Positions 25,968-35,653 are shown, counted from the first letter of the stretch. The stretch: 64,000 nucleotides of DNA from Micromonospora carbonacea (GCF_014205165.1 NZ_JACHMZ010000001.1:6740501-6804500); one strand, 5' to 3'. The notes: generated by a model not told the origin, from the letters alone. Program-made: numbers and translations.

Positions 25968-26885
25968 ATGGTGGGCATGCCACTCGACGAGCTGCGCGTT
26001 CTGCTGGCCCGGCATGCCCGGCCCGACCTGAGCACGGGCATCCCCGATGTCCGTATCTTCCGCGCCGACCGGCCCAACCCGCCGACGCCGACCACCTACG
26101 GCAAGGTGCTGGCCCTCGTCGCCCAGGGCACGAAGCGGTTCGCGCTCGGCGACCGCGTGTACGAGTACCAGGCCGGCGACTATCTCGTCGCCTCGGTCGA
26201 CCTGCCGGTGACCGCGCACTTCGCCCGCGCCAGCCCGGAGGAGCCGGCGCTCGGCTTCGGCCTGACCCTCCACCCGGCGGCCGTCGCCGAGGTGCTGCTC
26301 CAGGCGGACCCGGCGGGCCTGCCGGAGCCTGCCGCCGACACACCGGCGGGCCTGGCCGTCAGCCGGGCCCCCGTCGAGCTGCTCGACGCCGCCGTCCGGT
26401 TGCTGCGCCTGCTCGACCAGCCCCGCGACATTCCCATGATCGCGCCCCTGATCAAGCGGGAGATCATCTGGCGGCTGCTCACCGGCGAGCAGGGCGGCGT
26501 CCTGCGCCAGTTCGGCCTGCCCGACAGCAGCCTCAGCCACGTCGCCCGGGCCGTCCAGTGGATCCGCGACAACTTTGCGCAGCCCTTCCGGGTCGAGGAC
26601 GTGGCGCAGCAGGCGGGGATGAGCGTCTCCGCGTTCCACCGCAACTTCCAGGCCGTCACCTCGATGAGCCCGATCCAGTACCAGAAGCAGATCCGCCTGC
26701 AACGCGCGAGGCTGCTGCTCGCCGCCAGCCCCGGCGACATCGCCGGGGTCAGCCGCCGCGTCGGCTACGAGAGCCCCGCACAGTTCAGCCGCGAATACCG
26801 CCGGCAGTTCGGGGGCCCGCCCCGCCAGGACGCGGCCCGCCTGCACGCCCGGACCGCCCCGCGGGTCACGTCCCACGACAGTTGA
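25968..26885 (+). CDS. AraC-family regulator with AraC_N sensor domain
   Basis: A 305-residue regulator. Residues about 20-190 are the AraC_N (DUF1348/cupin-like) domain (YGKVLALVAQGTKRFALGD, YQAGDYLVASVDLPVTA). The C-terminal HTH_18 domain holds VEDVAQQAGMSVSAFHRNFQ and VSRRVGYESPAQFSREYRR. ATG 25968 is chosen; ATG 25977 is equally possible. A target is not evident, although many such regulators control a neighbouring oxidoreductase, and the epimerase stump nearby may once have been that gene. Confidence 0.85.
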   Translation: MVGMPLDELRVLLARHARPDLSTGIPDVRIFRADRPNPPTPTTYGKVLALVAQGTKRFALGDRVYEYQAGDYLVASVDLPVTAHFARASPEEPALGFGLTLHPAAVAEVLLQADPAGLPEPAADTPAGLAVSRAPVELLDAAVRLLRLLDQPRDIPMIAPLIKREIIWRLLTGEQGGVLRQFGLPDSSLSHVARAVQWIRDNFAQPFRVEDVAQQAGMSVSAFHRNFQAVTSMSPIQYQKQIRLQRARLLLAASPGDIAGVSRRVGYESPAQFSREYRRQFGGPPRQDAARLHARTAPRVTSHDS

Positions 26886-27024
26886 CCAGAACTCGCGTTT
26901 CCTTGCGCGATCCTGCCCGCCTGCCGGACGGACGTCCGGATGGCGGAACGTCCCCGGTAGCCTGCCCGGACAGAAGGCAAGGTCGGCCGGGGCCGACGGA
27001 CGACGACGGGCACGTGAGGTACGG

Positions 27025-29790
27025 GTGGCCGGTAGCGAACTGTTCGGACGCCGCGCCGACCTGGCGCAGCTCGCCGAGTTCCTCGACGGTGTACGCCAGG
27101 GCGGCGGCGCGCGGCTGATCTGCGGCGAGCCGGGGGTCGGCAAGTCCGCCCTGATGACCGCCGCGATGGAGTTCGCCCTCGCGGACGGGATGCGCGTGCT
27201 GCGGGCGTCCGGGTCGGAGTTCGAGGCCGACGTCAGCTACTCCGGCCTGCACGAGTTGCTGCTGCCCGCGTACGCGGCTCTCGACCGCCTCCCGCCCGGC
27301 CCGCGCGAGGCGCTGTCGGTGGCGCTCGGCTTCGGCGTCGGCACGCCCCCGGACGTCCTCCTGGTCTGCAACGCCGCCCTGCTGCTCGTCACGGAGCTCA
27401 CGGTCGACGGCCCGGTCGTGCTGGTGGTCGACGACGTGCACTGGCTCGACCGGGCGAGCGCCGTCGTCCTGGGCTTCGTCGCCCGGCGGCTGGCGGGTCG
27501 CCGGGCCGGGCTGCTGGCGTCGACCAGAACGGGTTCGGTGAGCTTCCTCGACCTGCGGGGGCTGGCCGAGCACGTCGTCGGGCCGCTCGACGACGAGGCC
27601 GCGGGGCGGCTGGTCGACGCCCGCCACCCGCAGTTGCCGGCGCGGGTGCGCCGACGCCTGCTCGACCTCGCCCAGGGCAATCCCCTCGCGCTGATGGAGC
27701 TGCCCGCCACGCTGCTGGGTTCCGTGCGGCGCACGGAGACGCAACCCGAGGTGGTCCCCCTCAGCGACCGGTTGCAGGCGATCTTCGCGGCCCGGTTGAC
27801 CGGGCTGCCCGAGGCGACCCGGCGGGTGTTGCTGCTCGCCACCTTCGAGGGCACCGGCGACGTCCGGGTGCTCCGCGCCGCCCTGCCCGACCAGCCCAGC
27901 CTGGCCGACCTGGCCCCCGCCGAGCGGGCGCAGCTCGTCCGGGTGGACGACGCCACGGCCCGGATCGCGTTCCGGCATCCGCTGATCCGGTCGGCGGTCG
28001 TGGCCATGTCCACCCACGAGGAGCGCCGCACCGCGCACGTCGCCCTCGCCGGAGCCCTGCCCGACGACGGGGAACGCCGCGCGTGGCACCTCGCGGCGGC
28101 GGCCGTCGGCCCGGACGAGGTGGTGGCGGAGCTCCTGGAGGAGGCGGCGCACCGGGTGATGCGGCGCGGGGACGGGTTCGCCGCGGTGGCGGCCCTGGTC
28201 CGCGCCGCCGAGCTGAGCACCACCAGCGCCGGCCGGGGGCGGCGGCTCGCCGAGGCCGCGTACATCGGCGCGGAGGCCAGCGGCACCATCGACGACGCGA
28301 AGATCCTGCTGACCGACGCGAGGCGGGCGGCCCCCGACTCGGCCAGCTCCCTGCACGCGGCCAACGCGACCGCCTTTCTCATGATCAACGGGGACGGCGA
28401 CGTGAACACCGCCCACCGGCTGCTGGCGGGCGCCATCGAGACCGGCGACCACGGCTACCGGGCCGACGACCCCGCGCTCGTCGAGGCCATGCACACCCTG
28501 CTGCTGCTGTGCTGGTACGGCAGCACCCCGGAGTACTGGGAGCCCTTCTTCGCGGTGCTGCGCCGGATCCAGCCCCGGCCGCCGGACGTGCTCGCGCTGG
28601 CGAGCGACAGCTTCGCCGACCCGGTGCGCACCGGGAAGGCGGCGCTGGGCCGGATCGACGCGGTGCTGCGGACGCTGACCGAGGACGCCGACCCCACCCG
28701 CATCGTGCGGATCGGCACGGCCTCGGTGTATCTCGACCGTCTCGGCGACTCGCGGGAGGCGTCCTGGCGGCTGGTCCAGCACGGGCGCAACGGCGGCGCG
28801 CCCCGCCGGCACCTCGGCGCCCTGATGCACCTGTGCCTCGACGACTTCCTGACGGGCCGCTGGGACGAGGCCGGGGAACTCGCCACCGAGGGCCAGCGGA
28901 TCTGCGACACCAGCGGCTTCTCGTTCTTCGCGTGGTACTTCAGGTACAACCGGGCGATCCTCGCCGCCGGCCGGGGGCGGTTCGACGAGGCGTACGCGCT
29001 CGCCGACGAGATCACCCACTGGGCGCTGCCCCGGGGCGTCGCCGCCGCCGCGTTGTTCGCGCAGCACCCCCGGGTGCTCGCCGCCATGGGGCAGGGCGAC
29101 TACGACGCCGCCTTCGGCCACGCCGCCGCGATGAGCCCGCCCGGCGTGCTCGCCTCCCACGTGCCGCACTGCACCTGGGTCATGTTCGACCTGGTCGAGG
29201 CAGCCGTACGCACCGGGCGCACGGCCGAGGCCCGGGCGCACGTCCGGGCGATGCGGGACGCGGACGTGGCCGCCCTGTCGCCCCGGATGGCCCTGCTCCA
29301 GGCCGGCGCGGAGGCTCTCGTCCTCGACGACGACGAGTCGGTGACCCGCCTGGAGGCCCTGCTGGCCGACGCCGGGACCCGGCGGTGGCTGTTCGACGCG
29401 TCCCGGGTGCGGTTGGCCCTCGGGGAGCGGCTGCGGCGGACCCGGTCGGCGACGGAGGCCCGGCGGCACCTGCTCGCCGCGCGCGACGGGTTCGCCGCCC
29501 TGGCGGCCGAGCCCTGGCTCGACCGGGTGGAAGGGGAACTGCGCGCCGGCGGTCACCGCCCGGTCCCCCGGCAGCGGGGTGACCTGACCGCGCTGACGGC
29601 GCAGGAACTCCAGATCGCGGAGCTGGCGGCGAGCGGCATGACCAACAAGCAGATCGCCGAGCGCCTGTACCTGTCCCACCGGACCGTCGGCGCCCACCTG
29701 TACCGGATCTTCCCCAAGCTGGGCGTCACGTCCCGGGCCGCGCTCCGGGACGCGCTGTCGCCGCCTGCTGCTGGGCAGGCTGCGCGCTGA
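27025..29790 (+). CDS. Large LuxR-family regulator with N-terminal AAA ATPase
   Basis: A 921-residue LAL/MalT-like regulator. The P-loop ICGEPGVGKSALM (about residue 35) and Walker B VVLVVDDVHWLD (about residue 133) form the ATPase. A long helical TPR-like middle (300-840) senses the inducer. The C-terminal LuxR helix-turn-helix is LTAQELQIAELAASGMTNKQ with IAERLYLSHRTVGAHLYRIF. GTG 27025 follows a GAGG site. Such proteins often activate natural-product or sugar genes, but no target is obvious here. The last 65 bp overlap the convergent ferritin-like gene. Confidence 0.9.
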   Translation: MAGSELFGRRADLAQLAEFLDGVRQGGGARLICGEPGVGKSALMTAAMEFALADGMRVLRASGSEFEADVSYSGLHELLLPAYAALDRLPPGPREALSVALGFGVGTPPDVLLVCNAALLLVTELTVDGPVVLVVDDVHWLDRASAVVLGFVARRLAGRRAGLLASTRTGSVSFLDLRGLAEHVVGPLDDEAAGRLVDARHPQLPARVRRRLLDLAQGNPLALMELPATLLGSVRRTETQPEVVPLSDRLQAIFAARLTGLPEATRRVLLLATFEGTGDVRVLRAALPDQPSLADLAPAERAQLVRVDDATARIAFRHPLIRSAVVAMSTHEERRTAHVALAGALPDDGERRAWHLAAAAVGPDEVVAELLEEAAHRVMRRGDGFAAVAALVRAAELSTTSAGRGRRLAEAAYIGAEASGTIDDAKILLTDARRAAPDSASSLHAANATAFLMINGDGDVNTAHRLLAGAIETGDHGYRADDPALVEAMHTLLLLCWYGSTPEYWEPFFAVLRRIQPRPPDVLALASDSFADPVRTGKAALGRIDAVLRTLTEDADPTRIVRIGTASVYLDRLGDSREASWRLVQHGRNGGAPRRHLGALMHLCLDDFLTGRWDEAGELATEGQRICDTSGFSFFAWYFRYNRAILAAGRGRFDEAYALADEITHWALPRGVAAAALFAQHPRVLAAMGQGDYDAAFGHAAAMSPPGVLASHVPHCTWVMFDLVEAAVRTGRTAEARAHVRAMRDADVAALSPRMALLQAGAEALVLDDDESVTRLEALLADAGTRRWLFDASRVRLALGERLRRTRSATEARRHLLAARDGFAALAAEPWLDRVEGELRAGGHRPVPRQRGDLTALTAQELQIAELAASGMTNKQIAERLYLSHRTVGAHLYRIFPKLGVTSRAALRDALSPPAAGQAAR

Positions 29791-30277
29791 GCTCGTCGGC
29801 CTGCGTCTCCTTCGCTTCGAGCAGCCGCTCCAGGAGCCGCCGCGTGGTGGGGTCGTCGTCGCCGATCCAGCGCACCGCCTCCTGCAACGTCTGAACGAGG
29901 ATCCGCGCCCCGACGAGGTTCTGCGTCACGATGCCGACGACGTCACCGTCGGGGAACGCCCGGAAGGCGACCCGGGACCGGGCGCTCAGGTGCTGCGGGT
30001 CGTAGTCGCCGGCGCAGCCGAGCTGCCGGATCCGGGTGGCGACCAGCCGGGCGTCGCCACGGTCGCGGTCGGCCCCGGCGAACAGGAGCTCCGCGAGCGG
30101 CCGGGCCGACGGGGCGCGGACGGCCAGCGCGTGCTGCTCGTACTGCAACGAGGACACGACCAGGCTCGCCAGCAACACGTTGAGCAGGCGCGTGGTCGCC
30201 GTCAGGTCGGCCCGGTTCGACGGCGTGACCGGCCCGTCGTCGAGGTCGAACAGGGCCCGGTCGCGGACCTCGCGCAT
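29726..30277 (-). CDS. Ferritin-like helical-bundle protein with altered iron ligands
   Basis: A 183-residue all-helical protein. The segments RLLNVLLASLVVSSLQYEQH, GDARLVATRIRQLG and RRLLERLLEAKETQADELSA align with helices A, B and D of bacterioferritin/Dps-like proteins. Positions that hold histidine ligands in bacterioferritin (E-x-x-H in helices B and D) read D-x-x-D or E-x-x-Q here, so a classical ferroxidase centre is unlikely. ATG 30277 is used; GTG 30328 would add 17 residues and cannot be excluded. Its stop lies inside the LuxR gene end, giving a 65-bp convergent overlap. Confidence 0.6.
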   Translation of the reverse strand: MREVRDRALFDLDDGPVTPSNRADLTATTRLLNVLLASLVVSSLQYEQHALAVRAPSARPLAELLFAGADRDRGDARLVATRIRQLGCAGDYDPQHLSARSRVAFRAFPDGDVVGIVTQNLVGARILVQTLQEAVRWIGDDDPTTRRLLERLLEAKETQADELSAQPAQQQAATARPGARPGT

Positions 30278-30655
30278 CCGCAGCACGCTGGGCGGCGATG
30301 CGGGGTGTTCCCGTCCTGATGGCGTCACGCCGTCGATGGTGCGGCGGGGCTCTCGACCTGCGCATCTGTCGAATGACCTAACCCGGGGACGAGGTGCCGG
30401 CGGCGGAGGGTCCTCGCAGCCGTGCCCCGGCGCACCGGGGCGCGGCCCGGCCGGCGGCTCCGCCCGCGTCGCCGGCCCCACCCGGGCGCCGGCCTGCCCG
30501 GTTCCGGCACGTCCGGCTAGGTCACCGGCCGGCGGTGGCCCGAACTGGGAAGTCGGATGACTGATGGGGGCCGGCCGGGCGGCCCCGAGAGTGGAGCCCA
30601 GCCAGGCAACACCGTCGCCGCCGGATCCGGCGGCCGCCGCCGAGGAGAGTGCCCG
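30278..30655. other. Intergenic region between divergent genes
   Basis: About 380 bp between the ferritin-like gene and the monooxygenase gene. It must contain the promoters of both. I see no clear inverted repeat, small gene or RNA. Confidence 0.5.
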
Positions 30656-30961
30656 ATGACCGTCAGCTACGGCTTCCACGCCACCATGACCGCCCGCCCC
30701 GGCAAGGGCGACGAGCTGGTCGACTTCCTGCTCGCCTCGCCGTCGCTCACCAACGACGACTGCGTCGTCTTCCTGGTCGGCCGGTCCGCCGCCGACGCCG
30801 ACGTCGTCCACGTCACCGAGGGCTGGACGACCGAGGAGGCGCACCACCGGTTCTTCGCCACGGACGCGGCGCAGGCCCTGGTGGCCCAGCTCCAGCCGCT
30901 GCTCGACGGCGAGTCGACGTACCTCGACGAGGTGCCGGTCGGCGGCAAGGCCGCCATCTGA
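30656..30961 (+). CDS. Antibiotic biosynthesis monooxygenase-like (ABM) protein
   Basis: A 101-residue ferredoxin-like fold protein of the ABM/quinol-monooxygenase type (YGFHATMTARPGKGDELVDF, VVHVTEGWTTEEAHHRFFAT). Small ABM enzymes oxidise quinols or polyketide intermediates without cofactors. ATG 30656 has GAGGAG upstream; a longer frame to 30557 adds sequence unlike the family. It opens a group with an esterase and a methyltransferase. Confidence 0.8.
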   Translation: MTVSYGFHATMTARPGKGDELVDFLLASPSLTNDDCVVFLVGRSAADADVVHVTEGWTTEEAHHRFFATDAAQALVAQLQPLLDGESTYLDEVPVGGKAAI

Positions 30962-31024
30962 GACCCGCCCGTCCGTCCACCGCCCCTCCCGTTCGTCCAC
31001 CTCGAACACGACAGGAAACCCCTC

Positions 31025-32026
31025 ATGGCACTGACACGTCCCCCCGTCGACCCCGAGCTGCGCGCCCTCCTCGCCGACATGCCGCTCGTGCCCGAACTCA
31101 ACCGCGAGGTGCTCCCGCAGATCCGGCAGTTCTCGTCGATGCCCGTGGAGCCGCTGCTCGACGGCCGGGCGATCGACCGGCGCGAGGTCCGCATCGCCGG
31201 CCCGGACGGCGCGGACATCCCGCTGTCCGTCTTCAGCCCCGCCGGCCGGGACCGCACCGGGCCGGCCCCGTGCGTCTACTGGATGCACGGGGGCGGCATG
31301 GTGATGGGCGACCGCTTCTCCCAGATCGACATCCCCCTGGAGTGGCTCGACCTGTTCGGCGCCGTCGTGGTCTCCGTGGACTACCGGCTGGCCCCCGAGG
31401 CCACCGGCACCAACCTGATCGACGACTGCTACCACGGCCTGCTCTGGGTGGCCGCGCACGCCGACGAGCTGGGCGTCGACCCGGACCGGATCATCGTCGC
31501 CGGGGTCAGCGCCGGTGGCGGTCTCACCGCCGGGGTCGCCCTGCTGGCCCGCGACCGCGGCGGCCCGGGCATCGCCGCCCAGGTGCTGATCTGCCCCATG
31601 CTCGACCACCACAACGACACCACCTCCAGCCGCCAGTACTCCGGCGAACCCGGCGTGTGGACGCGCGAGATGAACGAGTTCGGCTGGCGGTCGGTGCTCG
31701 GCGACCTGGCCGACGACGACGTGCCCGGGCACGTCTCCCCCGCGACGGCCGACGACCTGTCCGGCCTGCCGGACACCTACGTCGACGCCGGCACCGCCGA
31801 GGTGTTCCGCGACGAGGCCGTCGCCTACGCCGCCCGCATCTGGGCCGCCGGCGGGCAGGCCGAGCTGCACGTCTGGGCCGGCGGTTTCCACGGCTTCGAC
31901 GCCCTGTACCCGCAGGCGCGCATCTCGGCCCAGGCCCGCCGCGCCCGCACCGACTGGCTCGCCCGGCTCCTCACCCCGGCCGGGTCGGACCAGCCGCAGC
32001 TCGCCGGTCAGCAGGCCGGGCGATGA
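31025..32026 (+). CDS. Alpha/beta hydrolase, HSL-family esterase
   Basis: A 333-residue esterase of the hormone-sensitive lipase family. The oxyanion loop is WMHGGGMVMG (about residue 88), the nucleophile is Ser in GVSAGGGLTAG (about 161), the acid is in YVDAGTAEVFRDE and the base is His in WAGGFHGFD. It should hydrolyse short acyl esters or lactones. It is co-transcribed with the ABM gene 64 bp upstream, and its stop overlaps the methyltransferase start. Confidence 0.9.
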   Translation: MALTRPPVDPELRALLADMPLVPELNREVLPQIRQFSSMPVEPLLDGRAIDRREVRIAGPDGADIPLSVFSPAGRDRTGPAPCVYWMHGGGMVMGDRFSQIDIPLEWLDLFGAVVVSVDYRLAPEATGTNLIDDCYHGLLWVAAHADELGVDPDRIIVAGVSAGGGLTAGVALLARDRGGPGIAAQVLICPMLDHHNDTTSSRQYSGEPGVWTREMNEFGWRSVLGDLADDDVPGHVSPATADDLSGLPDTYVDAGTAEVFRDEAVAYAARIWAAGGQAELHVWAGGFHGFDALYPQARISAQARRARTDWLARLLTPAGSDQPQLAGQQAGR

Positions 32027-32652
32027 GCGGCAACAACCGGGCGGAGTTCCTGCGCGAGTTCCTCCGCGACCCGCTCACCGTCGCCGCCGTCGCCCCCAGC
32101 GGCCAGCCACTGGCCGATCTGGTCACCGCGCCCGTGCCCGACGCCGGTGAGCCGCTGGTGGTCGAACTCGGCCCCGGCACCGGCGCGTTCACGGCCGCCA
32201 TCCAGCGCCGGCTCGCCGGCCGGGGTCACCACCTCGCGGTCGAGGTCAACGAGCGGTTCGCGGGCCTGCTGGCCGACCGGTACCCCGGGGTCGACGTCGC
32301 CGTGGCCGACGCCCGCGACCTCGGCGCGGTGCTGTCGCGGCGGGGACCCCGCCGGGCGGACGTGATCGTGAGCGGGCTGCCGTGGGCGGCCTTCGCCGGG
32401 GGCCAGCAGGACGAGCTGCTGCACGCCGTCACCGACGCGCTCGCCCCGGACGGGGCGTTCACCACGTTCGGCTACACGTTCGCCCGCTGGGCCCCGGCCG
32501 CCCGGCGACTGCGGCAGGCGCTGGGCGACCGGTTCGAGGAGGTCGTGACCGGCCGCACCGTGTGGGCCAACGTGCCGCCGGCGTTCGTGTACTTCTGCCG
32601 GCGGCCCCGGGTCGCCGCGCGACCGCGCACGCTGGTGTCCCTGGCCCGCTGA
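32023..32652 (+). CDS. Class I SAM-dependent methyltransferase, PmtA/KsgA-like
   Basis: A 209-residue methyltransferase. The SAM loop VVELGPGTGAFTAAI and the acidic VEVNERFAGLL and VADARDLG segments are clear, and SGLPWAAF resembles the catalytic NLPY/SGLPW box of phospholipid N-methyltransferases. The N-terminus FLREFLRDPLTVAAVAPSG is the usual PmtA start. Likely substrates are phosphatidylethanolamine or another amine lipid. ATG 32023 overlaps the esterase stop (ATGA). Confidence 0.8.
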   Translation: MSGNNRAEFLREFLRDPLTVAAVAPSGQPLADLVTAPVPDAGEPLVVELGPGTGAFTAAIQRRLAGRGHHLAVEVNERFAGLLADRYPGVDVAVADARDLGAVLSRRGPRRADVIVSGLPWAAFAGGQQDELLHAVTDALAPDGAFTTFGYTFARWAPAARRLRQALGDRFEEVVTGRTVWANVPPAFVYFCRRPRVAARPRTLVSLAR

Positions 32653-32695
32653 GCGGCGGCACCGGGGCCGTCCCGGCCGGCGCGGCGGCACCCCG

Positions 32696-33697
32696 TCACG
32701 GGCCGGCGACGCTGGCGAGGACGGCGTCCCAGGCCAGTTCGGCGGCGACCGTGCCCAGCCGCAGCGACGGGGCGGGCACCGTCACCTCGTCGGTCGTCAG
32801 GGCGAACAGGGTGTCGCCGTCGGCGATGGTGTGGAAGGGCTGGATCGCCCGGTGCATGGAGCTGTGCACCTGGGTGGCGAACTGGGCGAGCTCGGTGTCG
32901 CTCATCCGGACGTTGGTTACCACGGCGGTCAGGGTCGTGTTGCCGCCGACCGGCGCGAGGTCCGGCGTGGCCGCCGCGAGCAGCTCGGCGTAGTCCTCGG
33001 CCGGGTGGCGACGCCGGCCGGTCGCCGGGTCGAGGTTGCCCCGCACGACGTCGCCGGCGCGGTCGACGATCACGCCCATCGCGTTCACCACCGTCAGCAC
33101 CAGCAACCGGGCCGCGCCGATCCGGGCGAAGGCCGCACCCTGCCCGCCCCACTCGGCGCGGGAGTTGTCGACCTTGCCGACGGTCGCGCCGACCCCGGCG
33201 CCGACCCTGCCCACGGCCACGCCGTCGGCGCGTACCGCGCGCAGCCCGTCCGCACCGAGCTGGGCGTCCGGGTAGACGGCGTTGTCCCGGGGGGTGAAGT
33301 CGTAGACGACGGCCCCGGAGACCACCGGCAGGCTGCCGAAGTCGGTCGCGTAGCCGGTGCGGCGGAGCAGTTCGTCGTAGACGCCGGAGGCGGCGGCGAG
33401 ACCGAAGCTCGACCCGCCGGCGAAGCACAACGCATGGTGGTACGGGAACCCGCCGCTGACACCGACGGCCCCGCCCCGCTTGTCCACGGCCGTACGCGCG
33501 CCGCCGGGGATGCTCAGGACGGTGACGCCGGTCGGACCGTCGGAATACTCGGCGGTGCCGATCCCGACGCCGGGCAGGTCGAACCCGACCCACCCGTCGC
33601 CCGCCGCACCGAGCACGGCGGGTCGTCGCCGATGGTCGTTGCCGACGGGCGACGTCGCACGCGGCGGGGCCGGATGGTGCTTGGACATGAGGGTCAC
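32696..33697 (-). CDS. P1-family peptidase (DmpA/BapA-like aminopeptidase)
   Basis: A 333-residue N-terminal-nucleophile hydrolase of family P1/S58. GGFPYHHALCFAGGSSFGLA and NAMGVIVDRAG are family phrases. Autocleavage is expected before the Thr of VGGNTTLTAVV (about residue 252) to give two subunits; most members use Ser here. Substrates are N-terminal D- or beta-amino acid peptides. GTG 33697 has GGAAG just upstream; ATG 33688 is the alternative. It diverges from a LacI-type regulator. Confidence 0.85.
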   Translation of the reverse strand: MTLMSKHHPAPPRATSPVGNDHRRRPAVLGAAGDGWVGFDLPGVGIGTAEYSDGPTGVTVLSIPGGARTAVDKRGGAVGVSGGFPYHHALCFAGGSSFGLAAASGVYDELLRRTGYATDFGSLPVVSGAVVYDFTPRDNAVYPDAQLGADGLRAVRADGVAVGRVGAGVGATVGKVDNSRAEWGGQGAAFARIGAARLLVLTVVNAMGVIVDRAGDVVRGNLDPATGRRRHPAEDYAELLAAATPDLAPVGGNTTLTAVVTNVRMSDTELAQFATQVHSSMHRAIQPFHTIADGDTLFALTTDEVTVPAPSLRLGTVAAELAWDAVLASVAGP

Positions 33698-33762
33698 CGT
33701 CTTCCGTGGGGGGTGTGGTGGTGCCGTGTCCCGGCCGGCGCCCGGTTCCCTAGACTGGGCTG

Positions 33763-34800
33763 ATGCCCCGTCCGGTCACGCTGCACGACGTCGCGCGCCG
33801 GGCGGGTGTCGGCAAGTCCACCGTCTCCAATGTGCTGTCGCGTTCCGGCCGGGTCTCCGAGGCGACCCGGGAGCGGGTCCGCGCGGCGATGGACGAGCTG
33901 GGCTACGTCCCGAACCGCGCGGCCCGGCAGTTGCGGGGTGGCCGCACCGGCACCATCGGGGTCTACGTTCCCGGCGTGCCGTCCACTTCGGAGTTCTACA
34001 TGCGGTTCGTCTTCGGCATCATGGAGCGCGCCGCCGCCCGCGACCGGGACGTCACCATCCTGACCGCCTCCGAACGCCGGTCGCCGCGGGCGCTCGACGG
34101 GGTGATCGTGGCCGACCCGCACCAGGACGACGAGTTCGTGCCGGTCCTGATGCGGGGCGGCATGCCGGTCGTGTGCTTCGAACGTCCCCCGGACGGGATG
34201 CGCCCGGAGGTCGTGCTCTGGGCGGACCACCGCCGGGCGCTGACCGGGTTGCTGGACCGGATGGCCGCCGCCGGCGCCCGGTGCCCCGCCCTGGTGGTGC
34301 CGCCGGAGACCGGCGACTGGGCGGCCCAGCTCGCGGCGGGACACCGCGACTGGTGCGCCCGGCACGGCGTCGCCGCCGTCACGGCGCAGCATCCGTGGGT
34401 GCCGTCGCCGGCGGAGGTGTCCCGGGCGGTCGAACAGGTGCTCGCCCGGCCGGGGGTGGACGCCCTGGTGTGCGCCTCGGTGGACACCGCGCCGCTGGCC
34501 GTGCAGGTGCTGCACCGGCTGGGCCGCCGGGTCGGGCGGGACGTCCTGCTGGCGAGCGCCACCGAGTCGAGCGCCCTGCGGCTGGGGCAACCGCCGATCA
34601 CCGCGCTTGACCTGTCGCCGTTGGACGCCGGACGCCGCTGCGCCGACCTGCTCGACGACCTGGTCGGCGGCGGTCCGGGTGGGGTCTACGAGCACCCGGT
34701 GCGCCTGTGGTGGCGGGATTCCACCCGGGGGCCCGAGCCGGTCACCGGGTCATCCGTTCCAGTGCCTCCTCCATCCGGTCACCGGCTTCCACCGGGTTGA
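33763..34800 (+). CDS. LacI-family transcriptional regulator
   Basis: A 345-residue repressor. The helix-turn-helix and hinge are complete at the N-terminus (TLHDVARRAGVGKSTVSNVL, ELGYVPNRAARQLRGGRTG). A periplasmic-binding-protein-like sensor (about 65-335) follows, in the short form lacking a clear core-tetramer helix. The last 59 bp overlap the end of the siderophore-interacting gene on the other strand. The divergent P1 peptidase is the only obvious target. Confidence 0.88.
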   Translation: MPRPVTLHDVARRAGVGKSTVSNVLSRSGRVSEATRERVRAAMDELGYVPNRAARQLRGGRTGTIGVYVPGVPSTSEFYMRFVFGIMERAAARDRDVTILTASERRSPRALDGVIVADPHQDDEFVPVLMRGGMPVVCFERPPDGMRPEVVLWADHRRALTGLLDRMAAAGARCPALVVPPETGDWAAQLAAGHRDWCARHGVAAVTAQHPWVPSPAEVSRAVEQVLARPGVDALVCASVDTAPLAVQVLHRLGRRVGRDVLLASATESSALRLGQPPITALDLSPLDAGRRCADLLDDLVGGGPGGVYEHPVRLWWRDSTRGPEPVTGSSVPVPPPSGHRLPPG

Positions 34801-35653
34801 GCCCGGCCGCGAGGGCGTCCTGGTAGACCTGGTCGAGGAGGGGACGGAAGCGGGCGTACCGGTGTTCCCAGTCGGCCGCGTCGGTGCGCCAGTAGCCGAC
34901 GCAGACGGCGCGGTCGCGGGGCAGGCGGTGCACGGTGCGCAGCACGGACCGGGCCTGGCGGCACTCGCCGGCCTCCCCCGCGACCCAGACGTAGCCGGGG
35001 CCGTCGGGCAGGGCCGTCTCCCGCAGCCGGTCGACGAGGCTGCCCGGGCCGTGGCCGTTGCCGACCCCGACCCGCACGTCGATCTGCACCGTGGGGTCGC
35101 CGCCGGCGGCGGCGAGCAGGTCCCGGGCGTCGGCCAGGTCCGGCAGGTCCACCAGCACCCGCACCGGTACGCCGGGCGTCCGTTCCGCGACGATGCGGGT
35201 CGCGGCCGGCAGCCCGGCGAGGTCGGCGGCGAGCACCAGCCACCGGGTGTCCGCCGGCGGGCGGAACCAGGCGCGGCAACGCCACAGCAGGAGACCGACG
35301 CCGGTCTCGGCCCGCTGCGCCCAGGACGTCGCGAAGCCGTGGTCGTGCAGGGCGAAGTCGACGGTGAGCCGCGCCCCGACCGGGTCGACGGACCGGACGG
35401 AGTAGTTGCGACCGGTGGGCGGGTGCTGCTCGTCGTGGTAGCCCCACACGTCGCCGCGCAGGGTCATCGGCGGCGGGGCCGGCTCGCCGGGGCGGGGGAA
35501 GTAGAGCGTCACCGACTCGTCCGGCAGGCCCAGGGCGGGGAAGCGGGCGAGGTCGGGGCCGCCGAGGACGACCCGTTGCAGGTGCGGGGTCAGCCGCCGG
35601 ACCTCGTGCACGGTGGCGGTCCAGAAGCCGGGCCGGGTGAGCGTGTCGGTCAT
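34742..35653 (-). CDS. Siderophore-interacting protein (FAD ferric reductase, ViuB-like)
   Basis: A 303-residue flavoprotein. The FAD-binding domain holds RNYSVRSVDP and DFALHDHGFATSWAQ, and the C-terminal domain ends with YVWVAGEAGECRQARSVLR and GYWRTDAADWEH, typical of siderophore-interacting proteins. It reduces imported Fe(III)-siderophore so iron is released in the cytoplasm. ATG 35653 overlaps the binding-protein stop as ATGA. It is co-transcribed with the substrate-binding protein from the iron-box promoter. Confidence 0.92.
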   Translation of the reverse strand: MTDTLTRPGFWTATVHEVRRLTPHLQRVVLGGPDLARFPALGLPDESVTLYFPRPGEPAPPPMTLRGDVWGYHDEQHPPTGRNYSVRSVDPVGARLTVDFALHDHGFATSWAQRAETGVGLLLWRCRAWFRPPADTRWLVLAADLAGLPAATRIVAERTPGVPVRVLVDLPDLADARDLLAAAGGDPTVQIDVRVGVGNGHGPGSLVDRLRETALPDGPGYVWVAGEAGECRQARSVLRTVHRLPRDRAVCVGYWRTDAADWEHRYARFRPLLDQVYQDALAAGLNPVEAGDRMEEALERMTR

